Source: Phaseolus vulgaris
Taxonomy: Eukaryota; Streptophyta; Magnoliopsida; Fabales; Fabaceae
Length of the DNA stretch: 64,000 nt
Direction: 5' to 3'
NCBI RefSeq assembly: GCF_000499845.2
Contig: NC_023758.2
Span: forward strand, 26,943,520 to 27,007,519
Shown here one piece after another: positions 14,601 to 29,600 of this stretch. The notes beneath the pieces are model-generated. The model saw nothing but the letters and a program-made list of their open reading frames with translations, was not told where the DNA came from and did no database searches. Made by a program: the position numbers and the translations under genes. Every line of letters starts with the position of its first letter. The first letter of the stretch is position 1.

Positions 14601-17600
14601 CTTTAGTTAGCACTCCCATGTATTTTACTTGATTTTTTGAATCAATTAAGTTCATTTACTTCAAAAATTAAGAAAAATTGATCCTGCCTTCAATTTTCAT
14701 CTACTACAAACCCTAAAATAGTAATTTCCAATCCAAATAACAAAAATCTTAACATGCCAACATTAAGCTCAGTTAAAGACCAATCTTAGATTACTTTTTA
14801 ATCAAACATTTGACAACTTGTAATATAATTAGTATTTGAAATAATTTCAAGTGTTTAGAAGTCATAAATTTAGTGAAATTTTGATCAAATTTGAAGAAAT
14901 TCATAAGATTTTATTCATTTTGGGTGAAATTTGATGTTTTAGTTGGTGGTTTTGAATTAAAAAAGGGTTCAAATAATTCCAAACAATTACTAAGTAGAAA
15001 ATTGGGATTTGAGGTGTTTGGTAGCAGAATCCCTTTTGAATCATCTTAAACAGGGGACTTAATGGGCTTGGAAAAAACAACTCTTGGGACCAAAATTCAC
15101 GAAGTCTAAACCTATTGTAATTAATTCTATTTTAAAATATTCTTTGCTAAAGAATTATCAGACCCTGGCACAAGATTATTTGTGAAAAAAATAGCATGTT
15201 TCCAGGTTTCAAATTCTTGTATAAAATAACAAACAAAGAGTGCAAATGTATGAATGACCTACCCAAGTCAGTAAATAACTCATTATAAGCTTACATCCGA
15301 CAAAAATACCAGGAATGAGATCATTGCATATAGTAGTCAGCGCATCCTCGACAGTCAATTCATCTATTCTTTCTTTAAATTTTCCTGCCCTAATTTCCTT
15401 TTACTTTTTAATCCCCTTTTTCACTTCTACCCAAAAATAATCAAATGGACATATGTGAACAAATTTTTAACACATGACCAGGATAGATGCCAATGCCAAA
15501 TAAACCAAAAATCAGATTTAACATAGATCACCTGGCTTGTACAAGCAACAAAATTGCTACTCAAGTTCCAAGGAGTAATCTGAAGTTCCCTCTCAATGTG
15601 TGATGCAGCAGCCAATGCTATTGCTTCATCAGGAAGCCGGCTCATTGCAGATGAAATATTTGTAGGGTGTGTTTCAGTTATTCCTAAATGTCTTAGCCGG
15701 TAGAGGCCTGCTTGCATGCTTTCATAGGCACAAACCTAAAACAATTTAAAATAAATACAAGACAGAAAGAATCTTATCAAATGAAACAATATAACAGGAT
15801 ACATCTTACAACAAAGAAACAATAACGCAAAAGCACCCAAATTTGGAACAAAGATTGAAACGCAGTTAATTCACTTTATCCCAAGCTAAGCAACATGTAA
15901 ATTATAGACCACCAAATCATAAAAGCAATACAAGGTAAGCATAAATAACCACATTGAGCACCCAATAAAATGCATTGTTATTTAATGAAGCCTCATTTTT
16001 CAACAACCCAAAAGCACAGTATAAATAAAAATAAAACAGGCTGCAATCCTTTTTTATTCTTAATAGTATGTTTCAACAGAAAGACATGTCTAAATTATAA
16101 ATAAAAAAAATGAATGTCATATGACAACTCACAAGCTCTGGCGGAACCATTTTTCTCAGTTCATCCTCCGACCACATGCGGAAATTTCTCTTTTTGACCA
16201 AAATTGACTGTCCATTTGCTCCCCTCTGCAGTAATAGATAATATTCAGGAATACAGAAAAACATATTAAAAATACACAAAATTAAGATTGTAATTCCAAT
16301 ATAAAACTATTTTCCAGAAATTATGATTTTTCTCGTTTTTTGAAAATATAAGGGTTAGTTTTGTTGGAGAAAATATTTCCTTTTATTTTTCATTTCCTAT
16401 TTTCATAAATAATTAAAAAAAAAATCACTGTGTTTTAAAAAATTTGTACAGGGTAACAATGAAAAGAATTGCTATTTTATTGTTTCTATACAAATCTTTG
16501 AAAACAGAAAAGACAGAGAAAACAATATCACTTTTGTAATTCTCTGTGAAAACAAGAAATGAAACAGAACACATTGTCATAAACCAAACAAGCCCTAAGG
16601 AATGCTGTTAAGCATTCATGTAAATTTGCTTGGAGGATCCATTTCCTATAAATTGCTTGGAGAATAGCAAGCTTTGTGACACTCTTATACCTGTAAATTT
16701 GCATACTCCTTGATTTTCTTACGGAGTGATGCTTCTGATTGGTAAGGAAACTGTGAGAGAAATTCATCGACACGGATATAAGGAGGCAAGTGCCGCTTCT
16801 CAGCTGCTTGGAATTCACGGCACATGTGTACCAATAGCCTGTTCATCATGTAAGTCTGAAGATTTTTACTTCCCGGTGAAAATACCTCCATGAGTGGCTC
16901 CTGCAAAGAGTAAGTTAGAAACAAATTAGCACAAATCACAAATATAAATTGTACTTTTTATAATATTCTCAGAGACAGCTTTGGAATTTGTTAGGCAAAT
17001 TGCAGTATCAAACAAGGAGAAGTTAATCAAATACGGCATTATGAGTGTGACTGCTCAAAACATCACATTTACCAAATGGAAAGTCAGATTCTAAATCATT
17101 AAAAGACAGTTAAAAAAAAGCACAAAACAACAATCTACAAACCTGCTGTCCGACGACATTAATTTTATCAATGCGCCTTAATGATAACTTTCCCTTGGAT
17201 GAGCGAACCAGCAGGTAGTCAGTTAGTGGAACTTTATGAGGAAATACGGGTGCTCTATACATATTTGTCTCTAGTGATGACTGACAGCAACCAGGTTTCA
17301 AATCTCCAAGGAAAGGAGATTTATCAGCAGGATCCAGAGAAATAATGTGCCCCAAGCTACTATCTGTGTTGCGTAATAAAGAGCCAGATTGGTCATCCGG
17401 TGAGCATTTTTGATAGTATGTACAAAGTCTTGCACCCATTCCAACATTGCTCAAAAGTAAAGGTCTTTCTTCACAATACCTACAAAAAGAACATATTCAA
17501 TGCCATTAGAAACATAGAAACTTCAGAGAAAACGCATGAAAGAGAGAATTTATTAGTGTATTGATCAAGGAGTACAAACTGGAATTTAAAACTGTGTACA

Positions 17601-20600
17601 TTTAGTTACAAAAACAGTTAGTGACAGTTGGCATTAGTAACCTACCAGCCAACTAACATCGTACAAAAAACAATGTCAACAACTAACTACCAACAGTGCA
17701 GTTTAAAACTGAAATGTAAAATACACTAAATAAAAATGAAATTCCCAGAATCCTAATGGGGTATCCTCAATCCTCATTCATTTAGCTAAGTCCAAAAGAG
17801 ATACAATGTAAAAAGAGGATCCCCATTGCAGGCAACAAATTAAAAAGAAAAATTAAAGTCAACTACTAAAGCCACATTTTTCTTAATATAATAGAGTTGA
17901 AGTCATTAGAACATGCTTGATATGCAAAAATAAATTGCAATAATTTCTGTTTTCAGATGAGTATTAACTAATGCGCAAAAATGTTCGGAAGGCAGAAACT
18001 GAATATGAGTAGAATTTTATTATCTAAGGATTCCCTGTCTACATCTGAGCCAATGCCCAATACAAAAAATGCTAACAAAATTAATGAATACTTCTACCCT
18101 TCTTTCCCTATTTATATAATCATATATAGTTTCTCTTATATCTAACACCATGGTACCATCCCAGTCTTACCTAAATTTCAATCAACGAAGAAATATAAAC
18201 ATATGGAATTCCATAACAAGCAAGTTGAAGGGCTGTTCAATAAGAAAAAAGATACTTCCAAAATTTAGTCACCCAAAGTCAACAGTCCAGAACTTTAAAA
18301 TAAATCCAAATGGAAACGGATAATATGTGAAAACAAACACTGAGTAGTTTCAACTATCAGGCACAGAAAAGTTTTTCTAGCTTACTGCTTTTGAAGAATT
18401 TAAGATACAAAGGATGTTATTACTTATTAACCAAAACAGATCTGTAGCTCAGAAAGTAGTAACTTGTTATTCTCAATCTTCAAAATGAAACTTTTCTCAC
18501 AGCAAGTGAATAATAAATATTATCATGTACCATCCTCCTTCTAGTCTTCAACACTTAAGTATCACCATTCCTGAATTACACTCACGTCTCTTATGCACAA
18601 GGTTGTGGAGGCTCCCATAATGGAACTTCTTGTGTTGGTGCTACTGGTTCTGGTAGAGGTCGTGGTGGCAAGTTTGCCAATTTTCAGTGTCAGATTTGTC
18701 TTAAGTTTGGTCATACCGCCAATGTTTACCATTTCAGGTATGATGTTTCGTATCAACCCCGTCAATCACGATGTTTTATTGATCCAGCCACAGAAATATA
18801 TTCCTTAATCGGCTGGCTCATATAAGCCATCAAATACATGGATAAATCCTAATAACAACTATGGACATAACACTCAACCTAGCATATTACTGATGAAGTC
18901 CACCTCTCAAGCAAAAATTAACATCCTAGATACCAGACTATGGAGCAAGTTTCCATGTTACTGGTGAATCTCAGAAGGTAAAGCAGCTTCAACATTTTGA
19001 TAATCCTGACCAGATTTTCTTAGGAGTATTTGTGGTGTTGGTGTCTCTTCATTTGTCTCATCTAATGATTCACATGTCATTCTAAAACTAAACAATTTGT
19101 TGCATGTTCGTTCTATCACCAAAAATTTGTTAAGTGTTAGTCAATTTGCCAAAGATAATTATGCTTTCTTTGAGTTTCATCCTGACAAGTGTCTTGATAA
19201 ATCTCAGGGGATGGATAAAGTTCTTCTTCAAGGTGTTGTTGGTATTGATGGGCTTTATCCATTCAATAATCTCCAGTTTCACCCACCCTCAATTGCAGTC
19301 ATCTCAATTGTAGTCATCTTCCAAGTGTTTCACTCAGGTAAATAACAATATTCATGTGTGGCACAATAAACTTGGTCATTCAAATAGTCATGTTATGCAA
19401 ATTGTATTGAAACATTGTAAAATTTCTTTGTCCAATAAAGCTAATTCTTACTTTTGCTCATCCTATTGTGTTGGTAAATCACATAACTTGTCATCTCATG
19501 CATCCAAATTTGTTTATTCTACCTTAGAGCTTGTTTACCGATCTTTGGGGACTTGCTCATTTTACCTCTTATGCAGGGTACAAATATTATGTTTCCTTTG
19601 TTGATGCTTGTTCTAGATATACTTGGATAATTCCAATAAAGTCTAAGGGTGACACGTCTGTTTTTCAGAATTTAAAAAAGCTGGTTGAGTTACAGCTTGG
19701 TTTCAAAATTAAAAACATCCCATCTGATTGAGGTGGAGAATATAGACCTTTTACAAGTCTCTTAATTAACTCATTGTGGTATAAATCATAGACTTGTTTG
19801 TCCTCATACACATAATCAAAATGGTGTTGTTGAAAGGAAACACAGACATATTATTGATTTAGGTCTTACCTTGCTGCCCAAAGGATCTCTTCCATTACAA
19901 TTTTGGAATTATACCTTTATTATAGTTTTGTATCTTATTAATTGACTTCCTACAGCTTCTTAAATTTTGTTATTCCTTATTATGTTCTTTTTAATAAAGA
20001 TCCAGACTTTGCTTTTATCAAAAAAATTGGATGTGCTTCTTTTCCTCTTTTAAAACCTTATCATTCTCATAAACTTGATTTTAAATCTAGGGAGTGTATT
20101 TTCCTAGGATATTCTCAAATACACAAAGGTTACAATCCAGTAAAAGAGTTTACATTTCAAAGGATGTTCGATTTAATGAACATGAATTTCCTTATTCTCA
20201 TTTTTCTCCTAATACTCCCAATACTGTCAAAGATCTCAATGAGTATTTTAATTTAAATCCCATTCTTCCACTACCTCAAACATCTAACACTACTTCATTT
20301 TGTTATGTGCTTATTAATTCCACAAAACGGTCCTCTTAGTCTATGTCTAATACTGCACCTGTTGTAACTACTGAACTTGTATATAATACAGCAACCCCTG
20401 TTATAAAAACTAGGTCCAAATATACACAGAATTCACGTTAATTCAACAGAATAATCCTCATCTGAGTCTATGTCTAATATTTCACCTGTCATAATTACTG
20501 GACTTGTACATAATACAGCACCTCCTGTTAATACTTACCCTATGCAAACTAGGTCCAAATTTGGTATTGTTCAACACAAAATTCTCCCTTCACTGCTTCT

Positions 20601-23600
20601 TCCAAGTGTTAAGCAAGCTCTTAAAGATGCTAATTGGTTAGCTGCAATGCAGCAGGAGTATGATGCTCTCATGCAGCAAATACATGGGATTTAGTTACAT
20701 TACCCTCTAACAGACAAGCTGCTGGATGTAAATGGTTTTTCGAGTCAAGGAAAATGCATATGGATCCATTTATAAATATAAAGCACAACTAGTGGAAAAG
20801 GATTTCATCAAGTCCACAGTTTTGATTTTCATGAGACTTTTTCTACACTTCACAAAAATATACGCATAAAAAATAAGAAACGTAGTACATTGAATATGAA
20901 TATGAAAGCTTGCAAATACATAGAATATATCAACTATATCAATATATATATGTATGTATATTAATATATCTAAGTTAATATTAATTCAGTGCTTCATTTT
21001 CTTTTATCTCTCCTTGTGTAATAGCAGGATAAAAATTTCAAGTCACTTACTCCATCAGAAAAACATGTCCATCTTTTACAGACATATCAGACTTTTTCTT
21101 GAATGCCCCAGGAGGACGCAAGGACTTGTTCTCACCAGGAACCCTCTGTGCTTTTGGCCACAAATGTATCTTTGAACGAACAAGATGTAGCAAGGAATTT
21201 GGTCGAACATTTTGTTCAGCAAGTGACTTCTGATCGTCAAGCTCTCTTCCTAAATAAAACATTTTCACTGTTTCCAATGCCTTAAAATCTATAAAAAACT
21301 TCAGATCAGTCATACAGAAGAGTAGAAAGTACACTGAAATCTAGAATAAATTTGCAGCCTAATTATGATTTTAAATCCATTACAGAAATAAGAAATTTTA
21401 TTATAGAAGGAAAAATTCACAACCTAGCTTTTTGGAAGCTTTTGCTTTAACAGTTGAGAGAGTTTCTTCAGAATCCACATGCAATTTACTCCCCTTTCCA
21501 CCCAAACTCTTTATAATGATCTTCATGGGTCCTTGTGTTGGCAATTTCCCTTGTTCTTTGACAGCCACCTCATTGTCATGGGGATACCATAATGCTTTTG
21601 GCCGGTGAAAATTTGCAATATCTTTACTGCAAAAGAGTTGGTAAGATTATAATGACAAAATCTACAATGCACATGTAGACAATAGATATTAAAGCACCAT
21701 ATAAATTAAAGGACAGACATGATGACTCACTTATACACAAATAAACAAAGGTTTTGCAAGAACTTGATAAAAAACATAAGAAATCTCACAATTGTTATGG
21801 GCAACTAATAGGTCAACAAATGGACTAGTCTAATGGTGACTGGTTATGAGCTAATATAGAAACAGTGAGCTAGGTTCAAACTTTAAATGCTATGGGCCAT
21901 TCTTTAACAAAAGCATCGATGTCTAGGCCTGCTGATAAAAAAAATGTCAAGGTCTATTCTTGTTTTGCAATATCATTTCTGAAGCACAGGTCAAGATATA
22001 AAGAATCAATCTTTCTATCTGCCACAAACTGTAACTGGTCGAGATCATCTTAAGCTCTATGATACAGAGATTTCTCCAGCAATTTTGCTTCCATAAAGGT
22101 TTGACCATAGATGAGGAGTTGAGTTGATGGACAGAAAATAAGTTATGGAGTAAAATGATAAGAGTGCATGTATGTAGCATTTTAGGGTGGAGAATGAGAC
22201 AAGTTCTGTTAAGTATACACAGAGAGGGATTTACTTGCATGAATTGTTCAGGGAAAAAAGAACTGAACTGCAAACTTGCATTTATATTAAGTGTATCGGT
22301 GTGTGAAATCAGATCCATTTAATTGGTATAGTATGAAAAAATCATAAACAACGAGAAACCAACAAGATAATGAATCTAGTAACTTGCACGAATCACGGAC
22401 TCTATCCATTTAAGTGTACAACAAAAGTTCACCTACACTGAGACAGATAAACAATCATTTTTTCCAAAAGAACCTGGTTTGAGAAAAACTCTGGACTGAA
22501 GTTATATTATTCAAGAATAGTGCACAGAGGCAAGAAAAATAGAAAACCCAAAAATATTTGGAGATATGATGCTCTCACCATATTGGGTATCTAGTAGCCT
22601 AATCATCAAACAAACTTGAATGTAAGATTGTACCAGAAGTTCATCTTAAAAAACACAATATTCTGAGCCAAAAATGTCTCAAAACAGGTAAGGCATGCTA
22701 CAGACAAAAAATGCTACCTCCTCCAAACAAATAAAATCTTACTTGCTCAACTTCAATTTCATTGTCTGCAGCTTCAGAGCAGGTTGAGAGTGGAAAACTT
22801 TGACACCATGAGCTGAGCGTTTTTTGGAATTTGATTTCAATTGCTGAGAAGTTTTACGATTTGAATAATGTTTGTCATTAGAAACATATCGCCATCCATA
22901 TTGACTTCCATGTCCTGGAAGTTCAGAAGAGTCCCCACTGCTTGATTTTAAAGATCGAGTTAAAATTATAGCCCCAGCATGAAGGCAAAGATGCGCCCCA
23001 TCCTTGCTATCCAAAACTTCAAAGTGCATTTGATCATCCTGAAGATCAAAGATAAGCTTTGGTTTCACCATAGGCTGATCAAGCTCCTCCCATATTATCT
23101 CGTCTAACCAGGAACCCTCCATCATGTCTCTGTTTTGTGATATAGCCTTGTTAAAACGCGTAATTTGACTACTTTGATTATGCTTACATATTTCCCCCTC
23201 TTTTCCATCTGCAAGACTAGAACTATCCACTTCAGATCTGGATTCTAACCTTAAAAGTTGGGGGTGAAATAGACTTCTAGATATTAGATTGGTTTTAGCT
23301 CCAGAAGAACCCCTTGAGCCAAAGGCCTCCAACGAGACAGGAGAGCTGAGCGAGACATTATGATCTTTATCTTCCAGTATCTTGTAAGGCTCTATCTGAA
23401 TAGTCTGGATCCCACTTTCAATTTCTATTTCACTGCCACCAGAAACTCCCAACTCAGGTCCAGAAACTTCACAGCTTTCAATATTATTATTACTTGGAAC
23501 AGGAGAATTGCCCCAAATGATTTCATCTTCCCAGTCTTGCTGATCAAGAGGATAAAAGTTGGTCCATATGAAAGGATGATCTTTCCATGAAAGGTCTTCT

Positions 23601-26600
23601 TCAAAATCCCCTTTCATTGGTTCAGCACTATGACACGAGTCCTTTGATTGATGATCATCTTTCCTGACCACTGAGGGCTCCGCATGAAGAAACCCAAATT
23701 TTGGAAACTCCAAGTCAACATCGTTGCTTTCTAATACATCATTATGAACTACAGAAACTTGTTTAGTATGTGAGAGACTCTGGGAGGAGCCCTTGAGGAA
23801 TTCCTCTTCATCCTCTTCTACAAAATCATCAGTAAAATCCAAAGACTTGTATCTATCTGTAAACACGATAGGTAAAAGGCCAATTAGAATAGAAGCCCCA
23901 CAGACTAACACTGCAGAAAGATAAGCATTCATTGTGTCATTCAAATCTCACCATTGGCAGCCCTAAATTTCACTCACATACTCTACAAATTGTGCAACAA
24001 CAATTTTAATTTTTCTAATCATATCTCTCCTAGAAGATTAATAGACTGACACATCAAAATAAAATTCAGGTAAACATTTCCAATCTCCAATTACCCCTTG
24101 GAATAGGTTGCCGATGTTCTCTCTTTTCTCCCTTTCTGAGAGGTTCATGAATGCCAAAGATTTCAGAGAAGCGTAAAATTGCCACACCATCTTCCACACA
24201 TAAAACAGGCAATGGCACAGCCGTAGACCTTTTCTGAACTTCAGGCCCTTCCTGTTTGTTTCATCAATTAAGACATTAATATGTCAATAGAAAGTCAAAC
24301 ATAATCTTTTATAATCCTATCAACAATAATTATCATCAATGTTGGAAAAAAATTTGTTAGTGTAAGCATTACTAATTGGCTGGGCTTATAGCACGGTACT
24401 AAAAGCGGTATACATCACAGTTAGTTGGAAAAAAATATGTCAGTGTAAGCATTACTAATTGGTTGGGCTTATAGCAGGGTACTAAACGCGGTATACTTCA
24501 CAGTTAATAGTAAATGGGCTCAAGTTGATGCTTACATTTCAGAGAAATCTTTTTACTCTTCTCCACCCCACTTTAGCCATTTACAATTAATTAAGCACCA
24601 AACTGAAATGCCATCCTATTTGCATGTTTCTAAAATGCATCAAGTAGTAAATACGCCAGTAAAACCACCATTCAAAACAAGGTCGAGAGTTATGTGCAAG
24701 TATGCATATCTCTGCTTGTCCCACGTCACCACTACTACAACCAACTTTTCCCACTAGGCAGGGTCGAATACAAGGACCAAACAGCACCACAATGTCCCCA
24801 AGATCATTTTAGGTTTGAATTTGCAGTCCCTTTGGATTATATTATTTGGTATTCAAAACAACTTATTATTTAACTTTACAGATTAATATTTTCATATTTC
24901 TTTTTGGGGTGGGGGTGAGCGTGAGGGGTTGAGGTCACTATGGGGGAGATATGTTTCCCTAAAATTAATCAAAACCCAAAGGGGACAAAATTATGAAGAA
25001 TGGGGATCATAGGGTGACATTGTCTAAGGATTGAATTCCTCAGCATGTGCTCATGGGCTCAAGCCACACGACTCTATATATACACACACACACACACAAT
25101 GGATTACCATTCACATCAATGTAGTGAGTTTGAGTACTACGTAAACTAATGCAGTATATGCACTCATTGAGTAGGCAGCTTCAGGTAAAAAATTACTTAT
25201 GTGATCTAACTTTAATTCTCTCTTTGGACAAGTTTGGCCTGATATGAGTAGCGACTAATTTTAGTGATTTCCTCCAGTATAAAGGAATTTAAAAGATATA
25301 TCAGGATCAATCGGTTTTCTTAATAGCAGAAAATGTTCTTCTATTTACCCTGCTTATTAATCAGAAGATCAACCCTCTTTAAGCAAGTCCACACAACATC
25401 AACTAAGCCATCCATCAATTATTTTTATTTATATAGTTGAATCACCTATATTCTCATCTGCAAGACTACAAGTAATCTAATCAAAAGTATTAAATATACA
25501 ACTTGAAGGTCAAATATGATTCAGAGTCAAAACAGTACATATATTCACTTAATCATCAGAATAGTACAGAACTTAAACATCATTCATGAGAATTGTTAGA
25601 ATATATGAGCAATATCCAATGATATCTACATAGTATCATTGCATATCTTATCTCTTCGGATTAATTTCCATATTCTTAGTTTTATTATTTATTTCCTCAA
25701 ATAGCTGGGACTTCAGACTATGACTTAGTATAAGAATAAACAAGGGATATTGCTTTATGCTTTTTATAATATTCTAACATATTATATGAAACCAAGCAAA
25801 TATCGATCAAGGTGCATTCAATCTCTCGTATTCAAACATCAAAAGGCAAAAAGAAATAATTAAGAGGTCACAAAACTGAAATATACCTCCTCAAGTTTTT
25901 GTACATCAGCATCCAATTCTTCAGTCTGCAGTGAGTCAACATGTAATTCCCGTTCAACAGCACTCTCTTCTTTAGATGCATCTACCACACTCTCTTCCTG
26001 CTCCTCTGAAAGAACAAAGCTAGCATATGTGAACTGCAAGATTCCAATATGAAATGAGGTACATCTACCGTTTATTAAGGGAAAACAAGCATTTTTATTT
26101 TTCTTTCCTAAAACTTCCAAGCTTAAACCCTCACAGAATCATCAGTTCTTGAATTAAGTTTAGTTGTGCTGAAAGATATGGTATTAAAGCTCTAGATCAA
26201 GCACAAAGCAAGTATTGTTAGTGTTATAATTATACATAAGGTACAAATATTTTATAATTATGAATATGTTTTAGACCCATGAATATCTAAATTATATATG
26301 CATTAGATTATATATGCATTATTAGAAATGTTTTTATTTATTCGCCTATCATATATTTATTATTAGAGGATATCATCTCTCATCTATTTATTGTATTAAT
26401 TCTGTTTTCTCAATTCTCAATATAAAACAGCATCCAGGTTGTCTCATATCGACACAGTTTTTTCTCAATGCTCTCTATTTCCTATAGTTTAACATGGTAT
26501 CTGGAGCCTCTTGAAAACCATCTTGGCTCATTGTCTCCAATGAAGAGTTTTTGTTGTCTACCCTCTTTTTGGGTTAGGTCACCATTTTGATGACTTTTCC

Positions 26601-29600
26601 TACAACCTCTGTGTGCTCTAGCGGCCACAAGGTCAAATTCGCCCAAAGCTGATCTACACAACCGTCTAAACACCAGCCAAAGACTATGTTTGATGCACCC
26701 TCACATCCATCTTTTCTATTTGTGATCTACCACACTTGTTCTTTATGTGCCTAACTACCCATTTAATTTACTTTTTGCCACCCGATTAATTAAATCTCAT
26801 GACATTATCTTTACCAACAAATGGTACCTTACAAGATCGAATAACATGGAAGATTGGTGTCGGATGTGAGTCGCATGGCCTTTACCATCTCTCTCCATCC
26901 ACGACTGATTGTGCATAAGCAGCTTCTCCAATGATGATTTGTGCACACTAGAACATCCCAAATGGAAAAAACTGCAATAGATTGTACTAAATTTTAAAAA
27001 CTTGTCTAGTTTGAGTTGAGTTGTGTCAAGGTAAACATATTTGTCTGTTTTCTTTATAGTATTTATTTATAAACAAGCTTCATCTACTTTTTCTTTAGTT
27101 CACTCCGAGATTAGGTGTCCTTTTTGTAGTACAACTACTCCCTCTAGCTTTAAATATTTTGTTACCTTTATTGACAACTATTCAATATATGTACTTCGAT
27201 TTTGTTGATGAAAAATTGATCAAAATTTATATCTATCTTAACAAATTTTGTAATGAAATTAAATCACAATTTGGTACATTCATGTTAAAGATCCCACATC
27301 AACTAAATATAATGATGTCAAATTATAGTATATAAGTGAGTGCAAAACCTCATCTTACAAGCTGATTTTGTGAGGTTGAGTGAAACATAAAGTCCATTTT
27401 CTAATATGGTATCAGAGACTATCCTAATGAGATTTGTTGGGCATATTGTGTCACAAGATATATCTAGTCTCACGCACAAGATGTCTTGTTCTCAACATGA
27501 AGAAGTGTGTTGAAGATCCCACAACGAATAGAAAAAAGGCCAAATTATAACATATAAATGGGTACAGACATAATCTTATAAGCCAATTTTGTGAGATTGA
27601 GGTAATCTTAAAGTCCTTTTTCTGAGAATTCATATGCACTTTTTGGAGTAACAATGTTCGAGAATACCAATTTCACCATATCCAACCATTCAAGGCATCA
27701 AATGATATTCTTCATCAAACTTCATATCCTCATACTTAACCAAAAGAAGTAGTTGAATACAAAAACAAAAATCTTATTGAAACTACACAAACCCTTCTCC
27801 TTCGTAGTCATTTTTGACATCGTGTTTGGGGAAATGTTATCTTAACCGCATGTTATCTCATTAATCAAATATCATCATTTGTCCTTAATGATTAGGTAAC
27901 TCACTTCATCCCTTTTCCTCATTCTCGTTTATCTAGTCGTCCTCCATCTATTTTTTATTCCACATGTTTAGTACATAACCTCACACTTGGCCAAGACAAA
28001 GCCTCCACAATTGTTCAAATATGTCTTTCTACGATACCATCGTACTCAAAAAGGGTATCAATGATTATCTTTTGAGCTCAATCAATATTTTGTTTTTGTT
28101 TATGTCTCTTCCTTTTAGCTTGCCTCATTATACACTTGATCCTTCTAATCAAGATATATATATAGTGAGATTCTCACGTTTGTCAATCTTCCTTCATCAC
28201 CAAATGACTCTACCATATCTCGAGATGCGTCTTCAACACCACTTCAGGTATATCAACACCACCCACAACGTATTTGCATTTGAATACAAGACTCATCTTC
28301 GACTAACAATGATATAGTGGAAGTCAATCCTAATCCTATTTCCTCATAAAATGATTGGCCAATTGTATTCAAAAAGGGTATACATTCTACTCTTAACCTT
28401 GATCTAACAAGAAAATCAATTGTTGGGTGTTAACGGTTGTACTTGTACACTTGAAACAAAACCTAAAGCACAAATTTATCACTAAAAAGTTAGTCAGGTT
28501 GCCAAAGGACACACACAAACCTATGGACAAGATTATATTAACATTTTCTCTCCTGTTGCCAAAATGACATTTATCTTGCTTTTCTTCTGCATCGCAACTA
28601 TTCTACAGATTGTGATGAGGAAGTCTACATGGAGCAACCTCCTGGATTTATTGCTCAAAGGGAGTCAACTAATGTAGCATGTCATCACGAAAGTCAAAGA
28701 GAACTATCTCTAAGGTGCAAATAAAGAGAACCACAAAAAATTTAGTAAAAAAGTTGAAGCACTCTCATTCATGATAACAGTAAATGTGTTCGGAATTCAG
28801 ATAGGTAATTAAGTTGAGTTGAACTCAACTAGACTAAAAAAAAGCAACTCATTATAGCTTTTAAGCTAATTGGATTTTGAGGTGAATTTTGTTTCCAACT
28901 GAATCTGAGAAAAAGGTGTGACATATGTTGGCAGACTGTTGATCGAAAACTGAAAGTTAGATTGGGTATTTCAACTGAAATCCAAACAAACCATAAATCT
29001 GTCTCCAGCTAACATCTGAACAAGGCTGCCTAAAAATGCTATAGCTAGATTACAAGAATGAATATCTTTCTTGCACTTTTACGAGGAGTAAAACCAACAT
29101 AACAAGTAAATTCATGTTTGAAGTTAAAATCACACACACAAAATACAACAGCAATAACAAAGTGGTGGTGCAATTCGTGTAAAAAAAATATTACCAGATA
29201 AGGATATATTATCAACTTTAGAATCTTCATTCAGAGAGTCTTGCTCCTTCTCAGATTCTTCATCATAATTTTCATCATCAAATACAGAAGCTTTGGATTC
29301 CAAGCATACAGATGCCTCAGCAGAGAAAAATTCTTTTTTTGGCAATAAATAGTCTTCTTCATTGGCAGCTTCTGTCTCTGGACCATCATACTCTTCATCA
29401 ATATCTTCATAATCAACAGCGTCTTCAGCTTTTTCATCACAGTCTAACATTAGAAAAATCCAAAGTTAGAAAACTAAATTACAGAAAGAGGAGAAAAGAG
29501 AAGACTTATATTGCTCTTTTAAACAAAGCTTCATTGTGTCAAATTCAAACTATTTTACAGACAACAAATGCTCTTCATGTGCATTAGCTTTATGCAATGA

